Assembly: GCA_034509925.1 (NCBI GenBank)
Contig: CM067536.1
Coordinates: forward strand, 1,686,001 to 1,750,000
Source of the DNA: Hirudinaria manillensis
Taxonomy: Eukaryota > Annelida > Clitellata > Hirudinida > Hirudinidae
Reading direction: 5' to 3'
Length of the DNA stretch: 64,000 nucleotides
Shown here: in pieces, positions 12,119-21,299 of the stretch
How positions within the stretch are numbered: the first letter of the stretch is position 1
How the letters are laid out: every line of letters begins with the position of its first letter
Made by a program: the position numbers and the translations under genes
The notes under the pieces: generated by a model
What the model was told of the DNA's origin: nothing
Seen by the model: the letters and a program-made list of their open reading frames with translations, nothing else
Databases searched by the model: none

Positions 12119-12660
12119 GTAATGATAATTGTTATTGTTATAATTATTATAAATAATAATTTTTATATAATTATAATTATAAATAATAATAATTATTATA
12201 ATTATAATTATTATTATAAATAATATTATTATATTAAAATCAATGTTTATATATTGTCTTGGAATATCTGAATATCGCCTGACATTAATTTAACAAGTTC
12301 GTTTGAATGCTAATATTGCTAATAATTGTAGTTTAATTAGTTTATTTTGGGTCTTTGTTTTATATGAACATATTAACACCTGTGAGACCTCTATTAAAAA
12401 TGATTTTATTATGTTTATTTATTCATTTATGAGATATTGATGCTCATCTAATTTCGTCCCTTGAAGGTCAGATGCGTCTCGTCAATGTTGTCGTCAAAAG
12501 TAATTTATAAAAATCCTAGGATCCATATTGTAAAATTGTTTTTCGGTTTAAATCCTAGCGTTTAAAATATTTTATTTTGAAACAATAGCAACATTATGCG
12601 TTAAAGGCAAATTTTGAAACAATGGAATCTTTATCGAAATCAGTGGTCGATCATTGGTCA

Positions 12661-12834
12661 TTATCCAATGTATATCATTGTTCTGCTCCTTCCAACACTG
12701 TAACTGGGGAGTGGCGATTCTACTTCACCAGTGATTGCAAGTAGTTCAGTCATTGCTCGGCTCATGGCTCCAGCAGCAACGCTCAGTTCCATAGCAAAGA
12801 AGAAAATCATGCTAAACAAGATGAGGGCTTTCAT
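12661..12834 (-). CDS. Small secreted peptide, 57 aa
   Basis: ATG at 12834, TAA ending at 12661. Residues 1-21 (MKALILFSMIFFFAMELSVAA) are a strong signal peptide. The mature part of about 36 residues has no cysteine; it contains GEVESPLPSYSVGRSRT and ends MIYIG. A single Arg-Ser-Arg stretch is the only possible processing site. No family recognised. The acceptor at 12843-12844 (CTCGAAG), a non-coding exon ending at 12934 (GGAAAG|GTGAGC) and a TATA box give it the same design as its neighbours, which is the main reason to accept so short a frame. Confidence 0.66.
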   Translation of the reverse strand: MKALILFSMIFFFAMELSVAAGAMSRAMTELLAITGEVESPLPSYSVGRSRTMIYIG

Positions 12835-12982
12835 ACTTTAGACTTCGAGAAAAAAAATTGTCAAGTGAATTAATAATAATAAAAGATTAAAATTACAAAT
12901 TACTTTAGATTCAACGGATAAGTTTTAGCTCACCTTTCCAACTAAACCGTAGACTGTTCTATTTTCCCAGAGCCCCGGTTGA

Positions 12983-12989
12983 TTATATA
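12983..12989 (-). promoter_or_regulatory. TATA box of the 12661-12834 gene
   Basis: TATATAA on the minus strand, predicting initiation near 12958 and a short non-coding exon to 12934. Confidence 0.65.
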
Positions 12990-13120
12990 GAGAGTAGAGA
13001 TCGCGTGATATTTATATTTTTTACCTCTAAAACGGCCATTAATCTGTTACACTTCCATATCGTGGCATTAAGTAATCCTTCACCTGTCATTTTTACGGTG
13101 AAGCAAATAATTAGATTTGC

Positions 13121-13163
13121 ATGTTCGACAGATTTTTTTCACGAATTGAATTTCTTACATTAA
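13121..13163. repeat. Dispersed repeat, copy 2
   Basis: Second copy of the sequence at 12074-12118, again followed by AT palindromic DNA (13164-13225). Confidence 0.6.
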
Positions 13164-13229
13164 ATAATAAAAATATAATAATAATATATTATTATAATTA
13201 TAATAATTATTATAATTATTAAATGAAAA

Positions 13230-14410
13230 AAAAACGAAACGAGACAGATTGAAATCCGAATTTGATTAATAAGTTTAAAAATAAAATGTTAATAATGGCT
13301 TATTATTATTATTATTATTGTTGTTGTTGTTAATATTATTATTATTATTATTAAAACCAGATGATTAATTAAGCGGTTTTAGAAGGAATGGATAGACAAA
13401 TAGAAGGTTGAATTTACATAATAATTATAATTAGATTTGCATAATCTGAGCATCATCATCTGTTTTGCAAATCGCATCGAAAGAGTGATTAATAAAAATG
13501 TACTTGAAATCTAAAATGCAAAATTGTGAGTGAACCTTATCACGTAAACCCGTTCAATTAGCATAATTTATAACTTTGCTCAATTTGTTCAACAGCAGAA
13601 TATTACTTACAGATTGTTATCCGTCTACGTGTATATTAATGAATTTGGTAGCTTGAAATAAAAAATATATGTTTAAATATAAAATTTATTTCTAGCAATT
13701 TATTTTCTATTATTGCAATTAGTAATAATTTACAACCAACCCGTACGTTATCTTGGCTTAGTTCGACTGAGTTCAGAAACTTAATTGATTACAGTTGATT
13801 ATTGAAATCGCTCGCTCTTTGCTTTGTTTTGACTGCTTTTGTCCTTACACGGGTGTAATTGCGAGAAACTCATCACCGGAGATTCCTACAAGGCTGCCCC
13901 AGAGAAACTTCCCTATCACCAGACTGGACCTTTAGACCCAACGTATATTATATCTTAGTATCTATCTCTTTAGCGTTTCTAGCCAGACATACACTTGACC
14001 TTGAGGCCAACGACCTCATTTGTTTTTTTTTTAGCCGAAAGCGACAAACTTTTGACATATTCGTCACAAAATATTGTAATTATTTTTATTTATTTTTTAG
14101 CCCGTTTGATACTGTCAACCAAAAGATTATTTTATAAATTATTCACTCATTATTTTTTGTATTTAGTTATAGTTTCTGATTTAGTTTTTCAGGTTTTCGT
14201 TCAAAGTCCTTTGAAGTGCAGAAGTTAAATCGACAAATGCGACTAAACGAAGTAGAAATTTCGATCCAATTTTAATTTCATTACATTCCATTTTCAAATA
14301 AAACGGATTAAAAATTGATACGTTATTTAATGCTTAATTCAGGCTTCAGAATGTGCTCTTGATAATAATTTTGAAGCAGTTCAAGAAGGCAAAAGAATTT
14401 AACAATCCTC
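13230..14410. other. Intergenic AT-rich DNA
   Basis: Contains an ATT/GTT microsatellite at 13300-13350. No gene supported; open frames around 13859-14228 lack splice context and domain content. Confidence 0.5.
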
Positions 14411-14416
14411 GACCTC

Positions 14417-14671
14417 TTACTCCTTCAGAGGGACGCAAACACATTTCTCTTGGCCTGGTTTTACCAACTTTCCTATGTTCTTTTCATAATGAGTTATAAG
14501 TATATCAAGGGGACTATAGAATTTAAACCTGGGATTATCTGCTGGACGTTCGCAAGTGCATTTCTGTTTAAACACTGCTTCCGGGTACTTTTCTCCAACT
14601 TTGCCCGAAACTAAAGGGCATAGTTCCATCGTACCGAAGAGAATCAGTAAACGTAAAGCAATGGCTTTCAT
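14417..14671 (-). CDS. Small secreted cysteine-containing protein, 84 aa
   Basis: ATG at 14671, stop at 14417. Residues 1-23 (MKAIALRLLILFGTMELCPL...) are a signal peptide. The mature region carries a CTC pair and a CVC pair (QKCTCERP near residue 39 and EKCVCVPLKE at the C terminus) flanking a basic, aromatic middle. Two CxC pairs would allow a small disulfide-stabilised fold. No known family recognised. The acceptor at 14681-14682 (CTTCAG) lies 9 nt before the ATG; the non-coding exon ends at 14787 (CAAAG|GTTACT) under a TATA box. Same design as the genes at 12.7, 15.7 and 17.2 kb. Confidence 0.73.
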   Translation of the reverse strand: MKAIALRLLILFGTMELCPLVSGKVGEKYPEAVFKQKCTCERPADNPRFKFYSPLDILITHYEKNIGKLVKPGQEKCVCVPLKE

Positions 14672-14834
14672 CTTTGATCGCTGAAGTTTAAGTAACGGCT
14701 TAAACGGATGGGAAACGGAATAAATTTGTAATTTAATAGATTATAAATTTTATAGATGGGATAACAAAGAACTAAAGTCGAGTAACCTTTGAAAGAAGTT
14801 GTTTGCTGAAAGAATTAGGCGTCGCCTGCACGTC

Positions 14835-14842
14835 TTTATAAA
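14835..14842 (-). promoter_or_regulatory. TATA box of the 14417-14671 gene
   Basis: TTTATAAA within a short palindrome (CTTTATAAAG) on the minus strand, about 50 bp before the donor at 14786. Confidence 0.62.
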
Positions 14843-15098
14843 GACCTCGGTTATTGCGCAATTTGGACCCAAAAAGGATTTTGTTTTATTTACATTTATA
14901 TCAGTAAAATTCAGATGGCCTGACTCTTTGGCTTTTTCGCCGAACTGACAAAGCATAACCCTCTTGTGGATCAGCAGAAATATCTGAAAAATCTGTAAAA
15001 TTGAAATCATTAAATATTATTTGATACACGCACGGGGTGAACGAATATAACAGTAATATTAATATTAATAATAATTATTATTACAATTATAATTATAA

Positions 15099-15255
15099 TT
15101 ATAAATAGATAAATAATAATAATCAGTTATAATAAATAATAATAATAAATATTATTATTGTTAATGTTACAAATTTATAATTATAACAATTATATATAAT
15201 TATAATAATTATAATTATTATTATAATTGATTATTATTATTATTTATCTATTTAT
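15099..15255. repeat. AT-rich inverted repeat
   Basis: Left arm near 15099-15133 (AAATAGATAAATAATAATAATC) and right arm near 15221-15255 are near-perfect reverse complements around a core of about 90 bp that is itself AT-palindromic. It could be a small AT-rich MITE or a snap-back structure. Confidence 0.6.
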
Positions 15256-15518
15256 GATTGAAATGAACTAGAGACGTACTAGGTCTGAGATAGCAAGTGC
15301 TTGTTTGACGGCAAAAAATTACATTTGATTGTTTATTTCTGTCGAAAGTGATTAATTACTTATTAATAAGTGACTTATTAATTCTCTGCACCAACGAATT
15401 TATTTAATCTAAATAGCAATACATTAATTTGAGGTGCTTGAAATGTTTATCTTTCAATAAAATGAAAATAAATTTTAATCTTATTTTCATAATTAATAAG
15501 ATAAATAAAATAGTAGTT

Positions 15519-15526
15519 TATAAATA
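15519..15526 (+). promoter_or_regulatory. TATA box of the 15751-16116 gene
   Basis: TATAAATA followed by GGG on the plus strand. Predicted start near 15550 and a short non-coding exon ending at 15583 (CAAGAG|GTTAGC). Confidence 0.65.
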
Positions 15527-15750
15527 GGGATGGGTTAGGCCTTTTATGCCTTTTATTCGTGCACTTGGTACTGGCTACAAGAGGTTAGCTTGTCATCATA
15601 GTTATTGTTTCTGATGTCATTGCACTATGTTGTGGCCAAATGGTCATCTTAAGGAATTACCTTGCTGTAGTTTTGATTGTTTTCTTCTTAAATCCCAATT
15701 ATTCCAAAATTATTCCTAAATTACTGTTATTATTTGTTGACAACAGGATA

Positions 15751-16116
15751 ATGAAAGAACTAGTCTTGTTTCTCTTGGTTACCTTCTGTCTAGCGACAAT
15801 TAGCGGTCTCCCGGTTGATACAAAAAAAGATGACCCTGTGGAAAGCCCACCTCCTGTGGAAAATCCTAAACCAGTAGAAAATCCACCGCCTGCGGAAACT
15901 CCAGCTGATAAAGAAAGCCCACCTTCTGTAGAAAACCCAACCTCCGATGAAATTCCTACACCTCAGGAAAATTCAGTTGATAAGGCAAGCCCACCTCCTG
16001 TAGAAAATCCAACACCTGCGGAAAACCCAACTTCTGTAGATAATCCACCACCTGTGGTAAATCCAACTACTCCAACTCCTCCACAAATTCCAGAACCAAA
16101 ACCTGTGGTAGAATAA
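15751..16116 (+). CDS. Small secreted Pro/Glu-rich repeat protein, 121 aa
   Basis: I start it at ATG 15751 rather than the upstream in-frame codons because an acceptor (GACAACAG, ending 15746) lies 4 bp before it and the sequence from 15751 opens with a signal peptide (MKELVLFLLVTFCLATISG). After Leu-Pro-Val the protein is a degenerate repeat of PVENPxP, ESPPPVENP and PAEN/PTSDE units, ending in PKPVVE; there is no cysteine. It is acidic and probably unstructured. No specific family recognised. It is the only plus-strand member of the five-gene set of small secreted proteins. Confidence 0.77.
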   Translation: MKELVLFLLVTFCLATISGLPVDTKKDDPVESPPPVENPKPVENPPPAETPADKESPPSVENPTSDEIPTPQENSVDKASPPPVENPTPAENPTSVDNPPPVVNPTTPTPPQIPEPKPVVE

Positions 16117-16650
16117 TATTTTATCAGCTACTCTGTCTGTCCTTACTGATCCAAGTATCTCGTAAATTTCGTTCAATAACTTTCATCTTCTCCTTTGACC
16201 ACTTAGAATCTTCAGATTAAAAACGTAATGAAACTTATGCTACGAAATTGTAATCATTTTGACACTGAACGGACAAATGGTCATGATGGCAACACATTAT
16301 TGTTTGGCATCGTCTGGAAATTTATTTTCCAAAATTGATTAATTAATTATAAATGGAATAGAAAGCATAACGAATCTCCTAGTTTTGGTATTAAGAAATA
16401 ACCATTTATACTTACTTTTAACGTGGACTTGTAAATCTGTGGTAACAGAGTCTTGTCACAAGAGTTTAAAATTGACCAAATTAGCAATAATGACCTGAAC
16501 AATTTATGTAAAATGATAAATTGGGTTTCTTTTAATGTTCGTGTGGTAATACTTTGAAATGTATCATGAAAATGACTCTATAACTGCCGGAGAATTGAAT
16601 AACTTTTATTCAAAAGTTACAGTAAATAAAAGAAAAGCGATTAACATATT

Positions 16651-16946
16651 CCTTGGATCCAGATAATTGAAGAATAATTAAAATTATATTGCTGATTAAT
16701 TAATTTAGTAATTAATTAAATTTAGTGGCAATATAATTTTATAATTAATTAAATAATTAATTACTATTCAGACTCTTTGGTTATGAACCTCGACATATAG
16801 ATTTATCTCGGTAAGCAGAGCGAGAGTTAGAGAAACAGCAGATTTCAAGACTTAGACATTTGAGCATTGTACATCTTCCAAGCCATCTGAACGCTTTCAA
16901 TAAACCTGACCTTCTATAATTAGTTTGAGGACCCCGGGTTATTACA
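16651..16946 (+). mobile_element. Solo LTR (copy 1 of a repeated LTR family)
   Basis: About 296 bp flanked by the 5-bp direct repeat ATATT (16646-16650 and 16947-16951). Within it are TTGGATCCAGATAATTGAAG, a TTAATTAA-rich patch and an end reading GGACCCCGGGTTATTACA. Related copies lie at 27595-27856 (inverted) and 44335-44719 (next to gag-like coding DNA), which identifies it as an LTR. No internal sequence remains. Confidence 0.72.
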
Positions 16947-17135
16947 ATATTGTTAAATGCTTGTGTGTCGCTAGCATCTTCCCCTTCTAAAAATTATTGT
17001 TCAAACAACAATATAAACTTTTGAAACAAAAACAAATTAACTCCACTACAGTGTTTTGTTAGTATTTTTTCAACATAGCGTTTCAGATGTTAGAATTTTA
17101 AACCGACATTTTAAATCGTAGTTAAATAAACATTT

Positions 17136-17297
17136 TCAAAAGGCCTGCTTGTTGAGTCCAAGTCCAAGCCCAAAAGGCACAGCTTCTTTATCTTCATAGG
17201 CCTTCGTCACTGTAGATTTCATATTCTTGGCCCAAGCAAAACTAAACAAGTGCATTGCGCAGAAGAGAACTAGGAGAATCAAGACCAGAGTTTTCAT
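17136..17297 (-). CDS. Small secreted peptide, 53 aa, with PFGLGLGLNKQAF C terminus
   Basis: ATG at 17297, TGA ending at 17136. Residues 1-23 (MKTLVLILLVLFCAMHLFSF...) are a clear signal peptide. The predicted mature peptide of about 30 residues has no cysteine: a basic start (KNMKSTVTKAYEDKE) and a Gly/Leu-alternating end (AVPFGLGLGLNKQAF). Such an amphipathic, Gly/Leu-rich tail could be membrane-active or a peptide hormone, but nothing proves either. The acceptor at 17310-17311 (AATACAG) is 11 nt before the ATG and a strong TATA box lies about 190 bp upstream; the non-coding exon's donor is uncertain (candidates near 17354 and 17370). Confidence 0.65.
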   Translation of the reverse strand: MKTLVLILLVLFCAMHLFSFAWAKNMKSTVTKAYEDKEAVPFGLGLGLNKQAF

Positions 17298-17476
17298 CTT
17301 TCAGATACCCTGTATTAAGTAAAGGATTGAATAAAACTATGGTCATAAAATATACCTGAAAAATGAATACCTTGAATTTGAATTTTATGAATAAAGAATA
17401 AAAGATCTTAACTGGATAAAGTATTGAGAGTAGAAATATTTTAAAATATTTCAACAGCAAGTGGTTGAGAATAATC

Positions 17477-17485
17477 TTTTATATA
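17477..17485 (-). promoter_or_regulatory. TATA box of the 17136-17297 gene
   Basis: TATATAAAA on the minus strand; initiation expected near 17455. Confidence 0.6.
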
Positions 17486-18157
17486 ATTTACAGATATCGC
17501 GTGAGGCCCTTTAGATTTAGATTTAAAAAATCTTATTTATTGTTCTATTTAGATAATGACTTTGTACCCCAGGCCATAGTAAATTATTGCATACAGATGT
17601 CTTTAAAAATTATGGCCAGCTGTCATGTTATTATTATAAAAATTTAGTTATAAAAATTATTATGGAAAAAATCATTTTATTATAAATGATTGATGGTATT
17701 TCTAAAACAGTGGTCATTTGAAATAATAGTTACATGTTCAATAATGCTTTTCATTTCATGAAGATCCTCTTGTTCAGAATTGACTTTCAGATACGATGAT
17801 TGAATGTAATTCAAGTGAAATTCATTCTTAAAACCATGCCTTATTCATTGGAAACAGAAGAACCATCAACGGACAATTTTTGTCAATTGAACTACTTTCA
17901 TGTATAGATCTAGGGTACAGATCAGACTGTATTGGTGAATTATCATTTTAAGTCAATGTTGTGGCAATGTGGCTAGAAAATTCTAGTCCAGCACATTTTG
18001 GATTGGACAAGGAAGCTAGCATTTGAAACTCATAATTGTATCCTTAACTTGAGGAGGTCTGACTATTAAAACCCTCATTTTATTCAGTTCCCATTTTATT
18101 CAATTTTTGTTTTTCTGTCGATGTTGAAATCCGTCAGATGTGAAGTCATTGGATAAA

Positions 18158-21100
18158 ATGATTCTTTTGAGCATCAATTTGCTTTTTCTTGTTATGATTG
18201 GAATGTCAACTTCCAGGAAATACAATGAAATTCATCTCATTCGAAATTATATCGGATGTTTTAAAAATTTTGATGGAAAGCCAGATATTGGGTATCGTGG
18301 TAACAATGTCAGTTCTTGTTTGGATCACTGCACCAATAGAGAGGGGTTTACTTTTGCCGCCCTGAAGGCAAGTTTTTAACCGATTTAAATTAATTTAATA
18401 TTAATTTATTTCTATAAATTCATATATTATTGCGCATAAAGTATATTTATGAAAGGGTAGACAAAAAAAACAGGATCACTTAAATATAATTATTAATTTA
18501 AATATTTGTTTATTTATTATTATTAATTTAGGGTAATCACTGCTACTGTGGAGAACATTTCAACAAATCATCCGATGAGTCGAAATGTCAAACGAAATGT
18601 CTTGGAACAAATTCAAGAAGTTGTGATGGACAATCGGATTACAGCGTTTTTTCAGGTTTTATAAATTGTTCTTCATGAATTTCCTTCACAAAATTTGAAA
18701 TTAATAAATTATTATTAATAATATTGTTAATAAATTAATAATGCACTTCCCTTTATATTATAAACATTTGTATTTTGTTATTGGCATTGTTTTTTAACCT
18801 TTTATAAATATTGTAAATTTCGTATGTCATTCAAGATTAAAAACTATATATTATATTATATTTAAACTTAAATTTAACGGAATTTAAATCAGGATTTTAT
18901 ATTTTCTTCAAAACAGTTTGCGAAATTGGTTACCATGGTGACGAATGCGACAAACCTTGTATTGAATGCCCACCTATTCTCTGCCATCGATATGACGGAT
19001 GGTGTTTAGACGATTGTCATGACAACGGATATGGATGCGATATAAGTAATAGTTTTGATTTGCTTTCAAAAATAATAAATTAGATTATTATTCGAAAGAT
19101 TTCTTAAACCTTATCGCATAAATTGAATTATATTTATAATTAACCAATGGAGAAGTAAATGATGATAATAAAGATTTCGTTTTTTTTTAACAATGGAAGA
19201 ATAATTATAAACGTTCTATTATAACTTAAAATTTATTTAGTTCTTATTGAAGTTTTATATATTAGGCAGATTGTTAACCGATGTCAACATCGCTTACAAT
19301 CGTCCTGTCGGTCAAAGTTCAACTCACTTCAGTGGCGAAAACACCATTTATTCTCCCGAATTGGCAGTTGATGGAAATTTCAAGAACACTTTTGATAATA
19401 AAAGCATAGCTTACTGCAGTCAAACAAGTAAGGACAAGAATGTAAGAGACACGACATGGTTCTATGTGGATCTTGGACGACCAATCACAATCAAGGGTGT
19501 CGTCATAACCAACAGAGCTCCAGAACATGGTATATTTGATTAATTGATTTTCACTTTATTTTATATTTATGCATTAATAAAAAATAATTATCCACGAAAT
19601 ATTTATATATTTCATTGTACTTGTTTCAATGGCATTTCAGGATCAAGACTATCTGGAGTGACAATATCCGTATTAAATAAATTTCCTGGAGATTTCAATA
19701 ACATGAATACGTTCACATCTTCTAAGAGTCATTGCAATAGCCGTGAAAATATAACAGATCACGATGTTACCATAGAAATGAATTGTAATAAACCAATTGA
19801 AGGAAGATATTTGTTTGCGGTTTTGCCAAGAAAAGAACATCTAACCATCTGTGAAATCGAGGTTTTTGCCGAAAGTAATTAAAATTTACTACGTTTATTA
19901 CAAGAAATTGTCTCCAAAAGTGACATTAACATCTCTTCATCATCCAAACTCAGGCTGCAAAATTAGGAAAATTTGCAAGACAAACGAGGAGTGCAAAAGT
20001 ATTGCTTTCAATGGAACTGAACACTTTAGATGCTTTTGCCAGGAGGGATATAGCAGGAAAGATTTGGTCTCGGAATGCAAAGGTTAGGTTTTAGAATCAA
20101 CGTTGTTTACAATTACAAAGAAGTTTCATTTTTAAGTCAGAAGAAAATATTTACGACAGAATCATGGAAAAATATATTTATTTAAATTTTTATTTATTTA
20201 TTTATTCATTTATTTATTTTCTGTTTCACTCGACATATTTGCTTTGCTATTTGCTTTGGCCTGGGTTTTATTGCTAGAAATATCTTTATGAATGTCTGCG
20301 TATGGTTGGTTACCATGGCGATCCTGAAAAAGAATGTGTGGGCAAGTATTGAGATAACAATTAATTTTTTCTTAAGCTAAGGCTAAAATTGTTAGCTGTT
20401 ATTAGGCAAAGTTGTTTTAAGATTCGAGTCACAATAACATAAACTATAGTCTGTAAGATTCGAGTCACAATAACATAAACTATAGTCTGTAGGGCCCACT
20501 ACATAAACAATTCCATAATTATCCCATCTCTGACAGTAAGAATTTTCACAATTTTATTGATTAGAAATAAGAATTAAAATTGATTAAGTAAACTTTAAGT
20601 AAATGCAATTCAAATGTTGGAGTTGCATAAGCTGATATTGTTGAAAATCAGACTGAGATTAATAGACAGAATCTCACAGTTTTTCTGAATAATTAAAAAA
20701 TATTGCGTTAAATTATGTCCCGAGAAAATATAAATCAAGTTAAACTTTACATTTTTGTAAACTTTGTAAATTTTTGTTTGTAAATACTGTGTCAATAAAT
20801 ATAGCATATTTAAATGAATTATTTTCAAAAAAAAACTGTAAAAGGCTAATGGCTTGTGACACATTCATTTTTAGACGTCGATGAATGTCAAGAAGAACCC
20901 AATATTTGTGGAAATAATTCTGATTGTGCAAATAAAATTGGAAATTATTCTTGCACGTGTCATCAGGGATTTGGAGGCAACCCTTATGGGGGATGTGTTG
21001 GTCAGTTTTTAAGTGGAGCTGGACTTTTACCACTTCTTACGCAAAGATCAAATACTGCTAATAAGTCAAACTTTCAAACTCAACTTCCTATTTTCTATTT

Positions 21101-21292
21101 TTACAAGTTACTCATTAACTATTTTTAATTTATTAGTTCAATAATATTGATATAAACAAATTCCAGATATTGATGAATGCAGTACCATAGCTGACATTTG
21201 CGATGACCATGCGAATTGTACCAACAATGTTGGAAGTTATTCATGCATATGTCACGATGGTTATAAAGAAGTTTCTAAGAAGAGATGTGAAG
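18158..21292 (+). CDS. Gene A: WSC - fucolectin-like (FTP) - EGF receptor ectodomain
   Basis: Exons 18158-18367, 18532-18655, 18917-19045, 19266-19529, 19641-19874, 19954-20082, 20875-21000 and 21167-21292, all phase-consistent. Order: signal peptide (MILLSINLLFLVMIG), WSC carbohydrate-binding module over two exons (NYIGCF..., then HCYCGEHF...CDGQSDYSVFS), a Cys-rich laminin/EGF-like exon, a fucolectin/discoidin-like module (NIAYNRPVGQSST, FYVDLGRPITIKGVVITNR, ending TICEIEVFAES), and three EGF modules, two of them calcium-binding type (DVDEC, DIDEC). I use ATG 18158; upstream codons are GTG. Three introns start unusually: GC donors follow exons 1 and 8. After 21292 no exon is certain for 2.5 kb. 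It may splice in phase to the EGF, membrane and phosphatase exons of gene B, or it may be 3'-truncated like gene C. Confidence 0.8.
20277..20341 (+). pseudogene. Relic EGF half-exon in gene A
   Basis: Encodes YECLRMVGYHGDPEKECVG, the second half of an EGF module, followed by a GC-type donor (GG|GCAAGT). The first half is missing and the only nearby acceptor gives the wrong phase, so I take it as a decayed exon skipped by splicing. Confidence 0.5.
20419..20490. repeat. 36-bp tandem duplication
   Basis: Two exact copies of a 36-bp unit beginning AAGATTCGAGTCACAATAAC, in the gene A intron after the relic EGF half-exon. Confidence 0.9.
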
Positions 21293-21299
21293 GCGAGTT

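Larger units (their letters stand above)
9160..12650. other. Gene-poor AT-rich stretch with microsatellites
   Basis: No gene I can support. It holds an ATC/CTT/ATT array at 10131-10233, CCRT-type tetranucleotides at 10441-10530, G-rich simple sequence at 10800-10880, AAT/ATT arrays at 11600-11690 and 11770-11840, and an AT palindromic patch at 12120-12235. A 30-codon frame at 9551 starts with a hydrophobic stretch but lacks other support. Confidence 0.6.
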
